Shown piece by piece: positions 12,185-23,721 of a DNA stretch of 64,000 bases. Source of the stretch: Spirodela intermedia. Taxonomy: Eukaryota; Streptophyta; Magnoliopsida; Alismatales; Araceae. A model generated the notes under the pieces. It ran no database searches. It saw nothing but the letters and a program-made list of their open reading frames with translations, and was not told where the DNA came from. Location: the NCBI GenBank assembly GCA_902729315.2, contig LR746271.1, positions 2,440,001 to 2,504,000 of the forward strand, given 5' to 3'. Numbering within the stretch: the stretch's first letter is position 1; every line of letters starts with the position of its first letter. The position numbers and the translations under genes are program-made.

Positions 12185-12374
12185 TCACCAGGAAAGAAGA
12201 AGCCAAACCCAAGCAACAAGCCCGAGCAAAACCATCCTGCTCTTGTTGGCAATGGAAGCATCAGAATAACTAAATCTGCTGGACTGCTGTCTGAAAAGAA
12301 AAAAACAAGGAAATTTCAGCGAACAAAGCCATTGAAGAAATTTCATACCGAGTTTAAGTTCTATTATGTGGATG

Positions 12375-12413
<39 letters not shown>

Positions 12414-15400
12414 TTAGGTTTGGCCTAAGAGCACATTTATGATTAGTTCTATAACACTCAGGACTATTCATATAAAAATAATAATTCTAAAATAAGGTAT
12501 AGATGGAGAAAAAAAGGAAGCAAAGTCTTGTATCTGACCGTTGTAAGCTCGAGAGCTCGCCGCAATAGATGACGTTCTCAGGAATGGAAACCTCTGTGTT
12601 GTTGGTCACCTCAGGATTCACAACGCTCACATACAGTTCTTGGCCCAGATACCATGAGTTCAGATTTTCTGTTCTCAGGTTCCAGATGCCAGCATTGTCA
12701 AGGTAGACGAGAATAGCAGTCCAGGCTCCAGGATAAACCTAGGAATCAATGTGCCAGGAGACTCAAAATAAATAACGAATAGCAAGTTCCGGGTATAAAC
12801 ACCATTTGTAGAAAAATGGGGAAATTCTGAATTTAATTAGAGTTGCCACGTGATGAAAAGGAAGCAAAGCCAAAGGGTGATATGCAAAGAATTTCTCGTC
12901 CATTCATCAGTTGAAGAGGTTTGAAAGTTGACCAGAGTTCTTGCTCTGAATTCGGGGATTAGTTCAGGGATTTAATGCTCCCGGCAAGCTATGATATGTG
13001 CATCTAGTAGAAACTATATCGCTAGGCTTCCTGTTCAAGCCAGAATCAGCTTGATCAGAGAGAGAAATTAACTGGGTCTGATCCAGTTTAATCAATTTCA
13101 ACATCGGAACCAGCAAGAAAGTCGTGAAAATGAGTATAAGCCTTTAAGTAGCTTTCAGGGAGTCTAGCTTAAAAAGGAATTCTTTCAAGCCTCTTCAACT
13201 GATGAATGGACGAGAAATTCTTCACACAACACATCACCGTTGGGATTTGCTTCCTTTTTTATCTATTTATAGCTAGGCACAGCTAGGCAATTATCTACGT
13301 TGGTATATACTCACCTTATGTTACCAACGTCCATGTAAAAACAAGGAGCATCAGATGCATGGAATTGAGTGACTCTAGTTATTTGAAATGGGTAATCTAG
13401 AAGCACATCGCAATTGAAAACAGGGCCACATATGGTGATGTAACTAGTTTGAAACAGTTTGTATCGATGATTAGTGATGGGCTGGTGTCAACCAGGTTAA
13501 TTAATTACAGCGTTTTCTTCTCCTTTTTTATGGGACCAAGTTTCCAAAAAAGTTCTCATCACTTTTAAATAAAAACAAAGTGGAAACGTATGCAGAAAAA
13601 TATCGGTTGACAGAAATGTAAAGGACGGTGCTCAATGGTCTTGAGTTCTTGAGTAGGGCATGCTTGATGGCATTGAAGTGGGCGTCCCTCTCCACTTCCT
13701 GATTGATACTGGCGATGTCAAGGAAATGAGAAGTAGATATTTAATTAAGCCCTAAGTCGACGAGGAGAGGAGATTTTGAGAGAGCATCTGGGGCCTTTTT
13801 TCTTTGCCTTCCTTGTATTTAATTTCAAAGTTAAAACCCATTAATTTCGTCAGCGATTTGTGATAATCAGAATGAACTTACCTCTAATCAAATCAAGCTA
13901 TACTGTTATATTCTATGACCATCTCAGTATCCTATTCTGCTAAAAATAAATTAAAAACTGTGCATCACAGGTATCCTGTGATAATGATGATTTGGTAAGC
14001 AAGGATTTATTTCCAAACTTCATGGTTCAGTTGAATTACCTCCCATCCATAGAAGAAATCCAAGATTTCACTCAGGTATGAAAATCACTATGCGTTATCT
14101 GGAAGAAAAAAGAAAATTGCATCTACCCGGATCCTTGGCCTTGTTCAGCATACCTGTGCTGTGGAGCGAGCAACTCCATCCCATTTGTTATAAACACTTC
14201 TGCTGTTTTCCGTCCACACTCCGTAATCCATCCTAAAATAAAAAAAAGAAGAAGCTTTAGTCTCCTCAGCCATGGACCGCCAAATCATAAAATGAGATCG
14301 TCATTTATCTGAGCTTACCCTACTACGAAGAATGCATACCCATCCATGTGGTAGGTTTGAACAACGGTGTCATTGTTCTGGAATATGATTTCTACAAAAC
14401 CTTTATAAGTACCGTTAATTAAAGATGTGTCAACTTTTGCTAGTCTGTTCATCATTCTGTTTGGAAAGTCAAGCTTGTAAACTCCTGGTATATTAAATTG
14501 CTGGGCGAGCTTCAGTGGTGTTGCTGGCGCAACGTAGGAAATACCATTCAAAGTCGTACGCCACCTTCCATTTATAAGCTCTGCGGGTCTGTTAAGAAGT
14601 ACATATACATGTGTGACAGTTATTTCACCATATCGGAAAGATCCCTGGGGATTTGGTCGAGCGGCACCAGCAGAAACGTTCCACCTAATGACCAACATGA
14701 AAGGAGAATAACGAATCACAAATTAATTAATAATTTACAATCTGTCTACGAGGAAAAAGTGAAGAGCGGTTAGCATATATGGCATCATCTAAATCTAAGG
14801 ATCAGAAAAAGCACCTGATTGATCTCGCCTGGTTCATTGATCGGTACATGTCACCCTCATTTGGAACATCAGGAAGTGGGCCTGATGCTGGACCCTGCGA
14901 ATTCAAATAATGCAAAATGGCAACGCCTGCCACTCTGTTTCCTGAAGTTGAAGTAATGAATCGAGAGCTTGCCACAATATAGTAATCACTGCTAGCATTC
15001 TGATCCATTGTCACTAAGAATGAGTACGACTGGCCCACATGTATATCCATGTCTGTATAGCTCTGCTGAACAGTATAAGACCCTTCGGTCTCTACAAGAA
15101 GCAGATTGTGATTTTGGATTCGAAAATTTAGGCTAGTAGATACTCCCACATTGTGGACCCTAAGACGATAAGTTTTACCTGCTTCGAACATACAATTCAC
15201 ACCGTCAAACCAGAGTGAACAAGCACGGTAAGCATTTAAACATCAAAGTATCTTAGTAAACGTTGTGCAATCAAAAGACAAGGACAAAATAAAATACTAT
15301 AGATGCACCAACTAGAAAATATCACGCTGAAGACATTCTAAAAAAATGCCACTAGTCCAATAAATCAATAAACGTTACCTGGCTCAACATTTATTGTCTC

Positions 15401-18400
15401 ATAAACAATGCCATCAGGAACAATCGACTCATTATAGCGATAGGGACCCAGACCATTGAACAGCACACCATCAGGTACTCCAGGTTCTTTCCCTTCTTCA
15501 AGTTCTTTTCTGAGGACCTGTTACCATGGAAGTTAATGTTCTCGAAAACAACATGAATCTCAGATTTCATTCAAGAAATCAATCTGACCTTGTAACTCTT
15601 CGTATACCAATCACTAATGACTAGTGTAATGTCACCATCTGGAGTTCCAAATGGCAATGGAATGACATCTCTGTTATTTACAATGATACCTCCATAACCA
15701 CCTGCAGCCCTCTGAAAATTAATTGAAGGGAAATAGAAGAAACTCCCTATCTGATCCTTGACCTGAAACGCATAGGTCCAATTCCAACCAGAAGGGATGG
15801 GACAATTTGTTCCCAAAACGCCATCCTGCCAAGAATTTTTCCTATGCTGTAAACCATTCCTGCATTATTTTCAGTGAATCATTTAGGATCTGTAAATCCA
15901 TCTAGTAACACATTGACAAAATAGCATATTCCCATCATTCATACCATGTGACAAGAAATGGCTCATCTAAATTGTTGTGAACATTCACAACAACATTCCA
16001 GTTTGTTGTCACATTAAGGATTGGCCCAGGAAATTGTCCATTAATTCCAATGACCTGCAACCACCATTTAGTGACAATCATAAGACACTACTCTCTTGTT
16101 GCGGTGTACGACATTTAGAAAGGTTCAATGATCATACATTTAATGCAGAGAGGACTCAAACAAACTTGATAATGTAACTGGAACGAATCATCTCATTCAA
16201 CTTCGGAACATGTAAACTAACCAAGCATGCGCACAAAGAGATCACGTGCACAATGCGTGCAATTTTCCATATCCAGGGCAAAACATGGGCATTGAAGGAC
16301 CGTGTCAATAATGTACGTTATTTCCGATTTTGAAGACTGATTTCTAAGTTATGTTGTCACCAACAGAATGCAAGTTGCTTTATGCTGTTTCCACAACAGG
16401 CCGTGGCCTTCCAAGTCAAGGCACATCCTTTGTGCCAGGGCCATGCAGTAATTACCGTTTATGTACCGTGGTTGTCATTTAGCACTGAGATATTGCTGGT
16501 GCAGAGACATGGGCTGTACCATGGCACCAAATGCCCACGTGACTCAAACACACAAGGCAATTAGCAATGTCACTGGTCATTATTTTCCATCAACCATATC
16601 TTTTGATTGACCAGATGACACACGTTTCCCTCTACCCCTCTCTTCACTGGAGTTCAATATTAGTTTTCCATTCACTATCGCGTTCATTTAAACATTCTGA
16701 ACAGAAACCTTGTAAAGAAAATCATTCCTCCTGATTAAGGAAGGGAATACCTGTCGTTTCATTTGACAAAAGACATCCATAAATCTCATTTGCTACCTAC
16801 GTTTATGACGAACGGTAGGGTTTCCGTTCTCTGTTCTTGAAATTTTATTTTTGGTCAAACAAGCCATTGCCTAGTACAGAGTACAGCATTTACTCTGTTA
16901 ACAGGCAACAAACATTAAAGATGATACAGCCAAATTTTCATCAAAGAATTTTCTATTCCTGAGATATAACCAATTTTTTTCCTTCAGCCTGTTTCCTATT
17001 CCTGCTCTATTTTGGTCAAAATAAACTACATCTGCGTGAGATCATAAAAGGGGTAAAATTGGACAGAACCCTCCGCAGCTTTAATCTTATGTTTCAACAA
17101 CAATAAAGATTTAATAGGATGTAGATAAGTAAAAAAAGGACCAGTGGTTAAAAGTTTTGACCAAAAAAGTATGTCATTGTTTGAACTAAAAAATGTACAA
17201 CTACAAATTTAAAAGGTTGCATATCAAAGTCGAACAGTAACTCTAACATTTTCCTTGTGCATAAATAAATGCTTCATCATTAACATTACACTAACATACT
17301 ACAAAACCTTATAGGATCCTTTAAAAAATCCTCAAAACTGAAGACAGAAAGGCGACTTCTAGATAGCAGTGACTACCAGAGATGACAAATGGAAAAAGAA
17401 GAATGAAAGGCCTAGAGTGTCAAAATGAGCCGATAAGCTGCATTTTCAGATAAATTTAATATACGAGTATCAAAACAGTTCAACTGGATAAACAGAAAGC
17501 AAAGACAACTTACATGATAAATATCCGAGAAATATAGAATCAAGGTCTACAGGCTATAATTGGATGTCACCAGTTAATACAATAGTTAACTCTTTCATCT
17601 TCAAGCTTATCAACAGAGAAAATGACCTTGAGAAGGAATTGTTTGAGGAGAAAAATAAAAGTGCTGCGATTAAACTTAAATAATTAAAGCGCAATTGGTG
17701 AAGAAAATTTCTAACTCTGATCCATCAAAGTTCACTACATGTGAAAATTTTAGAAGTCATAACCACTTGAGAAATCCATACGATTATCCATACTTCAGCA
17801 TTCCCTATAATTCATCTTTTACAACGTTAAAGATATATTCATTGAATAAAGTCCGGATTTTTTGAAAAATCCAGCAATTAATCTGCTTCAGGGAGAAAGT
17901 GAACTATATTTTATTTTATTACTTTTTTTCTATTTTCGAGGAGCATCATGACAAAACTTTTTAATAGCATCGATGGCACATTATTGTACATTGGCAAGAC
18001 CAAAAGAAATCTCATAAGTTCTGCAAAAACGATAAAAAGAAAAAATTACGTATGTTACATTAGCACTTTATTAACGGCCTCTTCAACACTCATCAATTCC
18101 AAGCATGGAGATTCCGATTCTGTTCAATTTTTTGAAGTCACGTGCACAATCCTCAATGCCCAATACTTTTGATATCTCCTATAACCCCAAAATCAAGCTG
18201 GAGCAGCCGATTATAGGGGGCAATCGTCCTGAAATCAGCCAACTGTCGATGGACTGGCAGGAAATCTTCTGATTACCAACCAATATTTGATTGCCAGACC
18301 TCCTAGATAGAGAGAGATATACGAAGTGTTGGTAGCACAGATTTATTAGGCATCATACTGGCAAATTATGTATACATGGGATAAAAGCAATCTGTTTATT

Positions 18401-19610
18401 CAAAACTGTGTACCTAGAGTGCATCATCCGATAAATATGACCCATTTATTCAAAATCTGATTACCAGATTTCAAAAGGATATAACTTAACCACCTTTATT
18501 TGTGCTTTCAAAATTGTTCACAAAAAATGCTGGATAGGCTTCTTCCAGACATTGCAACCTTCTTTAAGCACCTTTCTAGATAGCTTGGCATAATTCTGCC
18601 AAACCTTATGCGGAAATGCCACTGCTTCTATTTCATAGTTCAATGCCACATCATCATATTTTGTTACAACTACTTTCACCAGTTCCAAAGGGCTTTTGCT
18701 GTAACTATTATTAGCTGGGATGAACGTGTAAGAATTTGCAAGTTGATACTCGAAACTCCTGTCGATTGTGGGAGGCAAGAGCCGAAGAGATGGTTAACAA
18801 TGCAAAACCGATGGACTAAACCACAATGTACGCATTCACTGAATCTTACAATATATTCATCTACATCAGGGTGATTTTTAGCTTTGAATCACCTAATTCT
18901 TAATGTACTCATCCATGAACGCCTAATTCGCAGCATCTTTCTTCCAACGCCATCACCTTCTGCCACCCATTCTTCCTCTTTGTGGCATCTTCAACCTGCT
19001 GCAAGCCTTCTAGTTTGCTACTCTCATTTCCAGGAGAAGATCCTCTCCCGATAAACAGGAAATATAATGAAACCAAGGAAGTCACGTCGTTTGGTTGACG
19101 AGGGAAGCAAGACTAGTGCAAGAAGTAAAAAAAAAATAGTAGCCACAGATGTATCTTCTTCTGGTCTCAGGCACCAGACTTCATGCTAACGCGGACGAAC
19201 AAAAGGTATATCCCTCAAATGGGAACAAAAAAGAGCAATAATTAGAAGAACCAAAGGAATGCGGAGAGGTACGACGTTACACAGTATATAATTTGCTCCA
19301 CTAGACGCAGAGAAGAAAGCAGGAGTAACGCATGCAAATCATGAAAAGATAGGACAATTCGAAGAAGCCGAGGGACCAGGGGAACCTGCTGCTTGACACC
19401 TAGAGGTGAGGCAGAAACGTAGGAAACCTCCCACTCGTAGTAGACGTAGGGGTCCTCTCCCTTAGCCGATCCAGCCAGGGCCAGCAGCAGAAGGAGCACG
19501 ATCCACTTGGAGGGCGGAATTATAAAACAACTCCACCTCCTGGCGGGAGAAGAGCACCGGTCGCCGGAGCAACGCAGCCACATTGGCGGCAGGAATCTTC
19601 CTTCCCCCAT
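12185..19610 (-). CDS. SKU5-similar (SKS) multicopper-oxidase-like protein, predicted GPI-anchored (619 aa)
   Basis: Member of the SKU5/SKS family: plant cell-surface glycoproteins related to laccase and ascorbate oxidase, involved in directional growth and wall expansion. Exons: 19610..19386, 16054..15945, 15859..15589, 15517..15379, 15178..14815, 14684..14319, 14232..14154, 12738..12539, 12290..12185; 1860 nt, all phases consistent. Hydrophobic signal core at about residues 37-48, mature start near EDPYVYYEWEVSY. Family signatures are TWNGLQHRKNSWQDG and GTNCPIPSGWNWTY. TWNG replaces the HWHG copper motif and HMDGYAFFVVG replaces HxHGH, so the copper ligands are largely lost, as in SKU5. 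At least seven N-glycosylation sequons. The last exon encodes a Ser-rich spacer, a basic residue and a hydrophobic tail (MVLLGLVAWVWLLLSW), a GPI-attachment signal. ATG at 19610 is chosen; ATG at 19583 is possible. Confidence 0.93.
12381..12410. repeat. (AT)n microsatellite in the last SKS intron
   Basis: About 15 AT units between exons 8 and 9 of the SKU5-like gene. Confidence 0.9.
12739..14153 (-). other. Intron 7 of the SKU5-like gene (1.4 kb)
   Basis: Between donor CAG/GTATGC (exon end 14154) and acceptor TCCTAG/GTTTAT (exon start 12738). AT-rich; no other feature found. Confidence 0.9.
16055..19385 (-). other. Intron 1 of the SKU5-like gene (3.3 kb)
   Basis: Separates the signal-peptide exon from the first cupredoxin-like exon. 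It contains an 86-codon open frame at 18518-18778 (minus) that I cannot match to any family, and no recognised mobile element. Confidence 0.85.
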
Positions 19611-20012
19611 TCCTACTCTGCACTTCTGCTCTGAAATGCAATCCCTCCCTCCGCCGCGGAATCGAGATTCAAACGCTACCTATCTCTCTTGCCTCTGAGC
19701 AGCTCTCCACCACCGGCGCTGGGTGCGGCGGCGGCTTCGCTGCTGGACAAACCCACCAGATTCTGGAGTCACATGGCATGAGACAGAGACGTCCGCCACT
19801 TTCCCATTTTGTTGGCTCCTTCCAGCGCGTAGGACTTCCGGCTGACCGCCGCCACTGCCCGAGGAGCCATCGGCGCCGCCGAACGACTCGGCTTTCGAGC
19901 CGCCGCACTTTTATGCCGTTTTCGGCGGCTTCTTCGAAATTGATAGTGAAAATTAATTAGTATTATTACTCTCAATGGACAGCACCAAATATTTTATGTA
20001 AATATTTTTTTC

Positions 20013-20134
20013 TGTAAATACGAGAATATTATTGATTAAATTTATATTTTTTATATAAAAAATATACAGCGTATGTAAATACGAGAATATTATTTATTAA
20101 AATTATATTTTTTACAAAAAAATATACACCGTAC
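20013..20134. repeat. 61-bp tandem duplication
   Basis: TGTAAATACGAGAATATTAT begins at 20013 and again at 20074; both copies end in a poly-T, poly-A and ATATACA(G/C)CG motif. Few mismatches. Confidence 0.85.
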
Positions 20135-20195
20135 TCTCTCTCTCTCTCTCTATCTCACTCACTCGCTCACTCACTCTCTCTCGCTCTCTCTCTAC
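20132..20195. repeat. CT-rich degenerate microsatellite
   Basis: CTCT runs interrupted by CACT and CGCT units, directly after the 61-bp duplication. Confidence 0.85.
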
Positions 20196-21236
20196 CTTCC
20201 CCAAATATTTGTGATCACTAATTTTGCATGCAAAATAAATAATTTCTTACTATATGAAAAGGATTTGAACATCTTCTTATTCTCAACATAAAAATGATTT
20301 TTTTTAAAAATGACCAGAGCAATATTGGCATATAGAGCATTTTGCCTCCATAGTGATGTTCAATAATGCATGTATCATGTTTCCCCAAAGTACCTTGTTA
20401 TTCTAAGTTCTTAGCTATTTAGCACATTTCTTTTCATAATCAATGATGAGAATAGCATGTGTACTTTGAAGTTTTGAGTCCTTTAGATGCGTTCTTCTTG
20501 AGTCTCTTTGTTGTACTTAAATGGAATTTTTATTTATTGTCATATGCCATGTTGTTTGATAATAAGTTAATTATAATTTCACATGCATCAAGATGCCACT
20601 TTAATGACCCTTCATACCATTTTACAGATCATTATTTTGAATGTAAATCACAAATATTGACAAAAAAGGATAAATCAAGGTATTGATGGAAAGTGGATGT
20701 GACATTGGATAAAATGCCTTGAAATAAATCAAGTATTAATGACCCTTTATTTTTCTTCCACAGTTTATGTATTGTGGCATGCCATAGATGATGGATGGAT
20801 GGGCTTGTTGTTAGTTTAATGTATGGCAGCATTTGCCCAAGTTCATGTCAATCATGTTGAAGTGGGCTGGCTTGGCTTGTAGGGGGAACCACAATGGCTT
20901 GTTGTGCCAAGAGGAGATGGGTTGGAATGGTGACATATATTCAATGGGAACATAATAATATATTTTATTCACACTTTGATGTACATCATGATGTCTAGAT
21001 AGAAGGGAAATGTCTGTATAATAAGCCTTGGGGCATGTCCATGAAAAGCCCATCATTGGTCCATAAGGATCTCCATGAGTTCAATTTATTAGGAGAACTT
21101 ATGATAATTTTGGAAATAGATATTTTAGTGGCTCAACCTACCCATTAAAGCTACGATTTAAACATTTTTTCAAAAGTTTTTATAGAATAAACCTTATAAA
21201 TTATGTTAATTTATTCTTAACCACTTAGTTTTATAA

Positions 21237-21578
21237 GTAGTCAACCTCTAAGTTGTCCAACGTTGACTTTTGACTACCTTTCATTATAAATGCCACTATT
21301 AAGAGTCAACCTACAACTTAAACAATGTTATATTCTTTATTATTTTAAGCATATATTTTTTTGCACTTTTTGTGAGTTGACTCTTAAGAATGTGTAGCGT
21401 TGACTTATGGCTTTACTCTATGTCAAAGTGTTGATCTACACATTAGGCATATGTGTACTTTTTATTCTTCAAACATAAAGATTAACCTTCATACGAGTTA
21501 CATTGATTTTTTTTCCTAACTTCATATTCTATTTAAAAGAGTTGACCCCCAAACTGTGCAAAGTTGACTTTTGAGTAT
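21237..21578. promoter_or_regulatory. TTGAC (W-box core) cluster in a degenerate triple repeat
   Basis: Three diverged copies of a block of about 40 bp, GAGTTGAC...GCGTTGACTTxTG, at about 21238-21280, 21374-21412 and 21539-21578. They carry about eight TTGAC or GTCAA cores. TTGAC is the core bound by WRKY factors. The block lies 310-650 bp upstream of the BOP1 start. Function is inferred only. Confidence 0.45.
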
Positions 21579-21830
21579 CTCTTTGTATTTGATCCTTTAG
21601 CTACGAGGTAGGCGTGGCATAGGAACGACTAGGTAAATCAATTAGGGAACGGGAGGGAGAATAGATTCCGTTTGGAAAACCCGATTTTCAGAATAGATTC
21701 TCTAAAGTTGTTGTGACATTTATACCCTTGTAGAGATACGTGCCTTCCCCATGACGGCCGCTTACCCGATTCGTGCCGCCCCTTCCACGACCGAGGGTGG
21801 CTCCCGCCTAATGCAGAGAAAAACCCCACA

Positions 21831-21839
21831 TTAGGGTTT
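21831..21839 (+). promoter_or_regulatory. Telo-box upstream of BOP1
   Basis: TTAGGGTTT (reverse of AAACCCTAA) 52-60 bp before the BOP1 ATG. Telo-boxes near the start are characteristic of plant ribosomal-protein and ribosome-biogenesis promoters, which fits the gene. Confidence 0.7.
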
Positions 21840-21890
21840 CTCTGCTGTGGAGTTCCACAGAGCACCAGACTTGGACGCTCGGGGAGGAAG

Positions 21891-23666
21891 ATGGCGAAGA
21901 AGAGAGTGGAAACCAAGAAAACGCCGCCGCTGCCGCCGCTGCCGCCGCCGTCAACGCCGCCGCAGGTACGGTTTCTGTTGCGTCAGGGAATTGCGTCTTC
22001 TTCGTCTCTCCATTGAAGACGGAGAAAGTGATTTAACACGGGGGTTGGAAAATTTAGGAAATGCCTGAGGAAGAAATCCCAGGAGAAGAAGCCGGGGACG
22101 GCTCTGGCGAAGAGGATGGGGTTGCGGTAGAGGTCGGAGCTCGTCAGGACGATCGAGGGTCATTGGAAGATGAGGTACTTAGAAGGCTCCCACCCTTTTC
22201 TCGACATCTTACAGCTAATTTTCTCGAGCTTAAGCTTCTTGAATCGACTATGATGTACAGGAGGGTTCAGAGGGGGGAGCAGAAGAAGAACGTGGGGAAA
22301 GCGATGCTGGGGTTGCCGAGGAGAGTGACTCTTCCGAAGACGAAGTGCCTGATAGGAATACGGTTGGAAACGTCCCCCTACATTGGTACGACGAGGAAGA
22401 GCATATTGGATATGACATTGCCGGAAAGAAAATCAGAAAGCAGGCCAAGAGGGACAAGATCGATTCATTCCTAGCTGGTGTTGATGATTCTAAGAACTGG
22501 TGAGCTTTCTATCCCATTGATTAATCGTATAGATATCTGGTTTTCATTTATTAATTTCCGGGTATTTCCCCCCATAAATGATCTTCATTTTTGAAGTATG
22601 TTGGCATCTTTCGACTATCTTCCATTTGGGAAACAACCCTGCTATAATGGTAAATGATGCTGTTAATGCATCTTGCTCAGCCTTAGGGACTGAGGAGGCT
22701 ATTTGACCCCTCCCCAGTCCCCATGATACTCGGAATTTAGAAGATTTTAGGGAAACAGATGCTTCTTTGACTTCACCTCATTATCTGTATACTTTTTAGT
22801 TTCAGTTGCTACCTCATGGTCCACTTTGAACGCAGGAGTTACCATCTAGATCCTTGGATATGATTTCAATTTGAATTTTTACTCAAACCGTTATTACCAC
22901 CTCAACCGATAACACGCACTTTGTTTCTCTGTTCTCCATAGTCCTGTCCATTGTCACTCCTATCGTCACCCTAGGAGATATTGTGGGTCAGTATTTACCA
23001 ATGAACGCCATAATGGTGATGAATGTGAACATCTAAAGTGCAGTTAAAGGAATCTGGATATGATTAAGGAACTCTATACCGTATTTTTTGTAAGTTTGAA
23101 ATGCAGAATATCTTTGATTCCTATATCAATCTGGCCATTGAGCATTAACTTCCAGGTGCTTTTTCTGCCAAGTTTGCATATTGTTTTTTTCAGATGCCAA
23201 ATCAACCAAAACTTTTTTTTTGTAATTTTTTAAAGTAGCCAATCTTAAAAAGATGGGTTTTCTTTTGACCGATATCTTTTTGAGAACTCTGATGGTTAAA
23301 ACTGAACAATGATGTTGAATATGCTACAGTATATAAACAATATTGAGTGACGTGATTGACAGTGTAATTGACGTCTTGTCCACTATACTGGAGGAAAACG
23401 TGGAACATCCATGAATTGAAACGTGTATGAATTTTAAAAAAGACTCCATGAAAGGAAAAAAAAGTAGCATATGGAGTCAGGAATGCTTGAGAACATGGAA
23501 GCCTGATGCCCACGAATCTAGTTTTTGTCTTCAACCTTAGTGAAGAAGTAATGTTGCATACTGAGCGAGCAATCCTTGAGAATGTGGAAACAAAATGTCC
23601 AATTTTTTTTTAGTTCAGAACCTTTTGTCAATACACAAAGAAGAATTTAAAACTAAAATATTTACT

Positions 23667-23721
<55 letters not shown>

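Larger units (their letters stand above)
19611..21890. other. Divergent intergenic region between the SKU5-like gene and BOP1
   Basis: Shared upstream region of two divergently transcribed genes. The first 300 bp are GC-rich. A 61-bp tandem duplication lies at 20,013-20,134, followed by a degenerate CT tract to about 20,195. A TTGAC-rich repeated block lies at 21,237-21,578 and a telo-box near 21,831. No coding region seen. Confidence 0.65.

Noticed and set aside
18518-18778. 86-codon open frame on the minus strand inside SKU5-like intron 1 with ordinary amino-acid composition
   Set aside because: No recognisable family, no splice support into the SKS transcript, and it lies within a well-supported intron. 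Could be a fragment, but unsupported.
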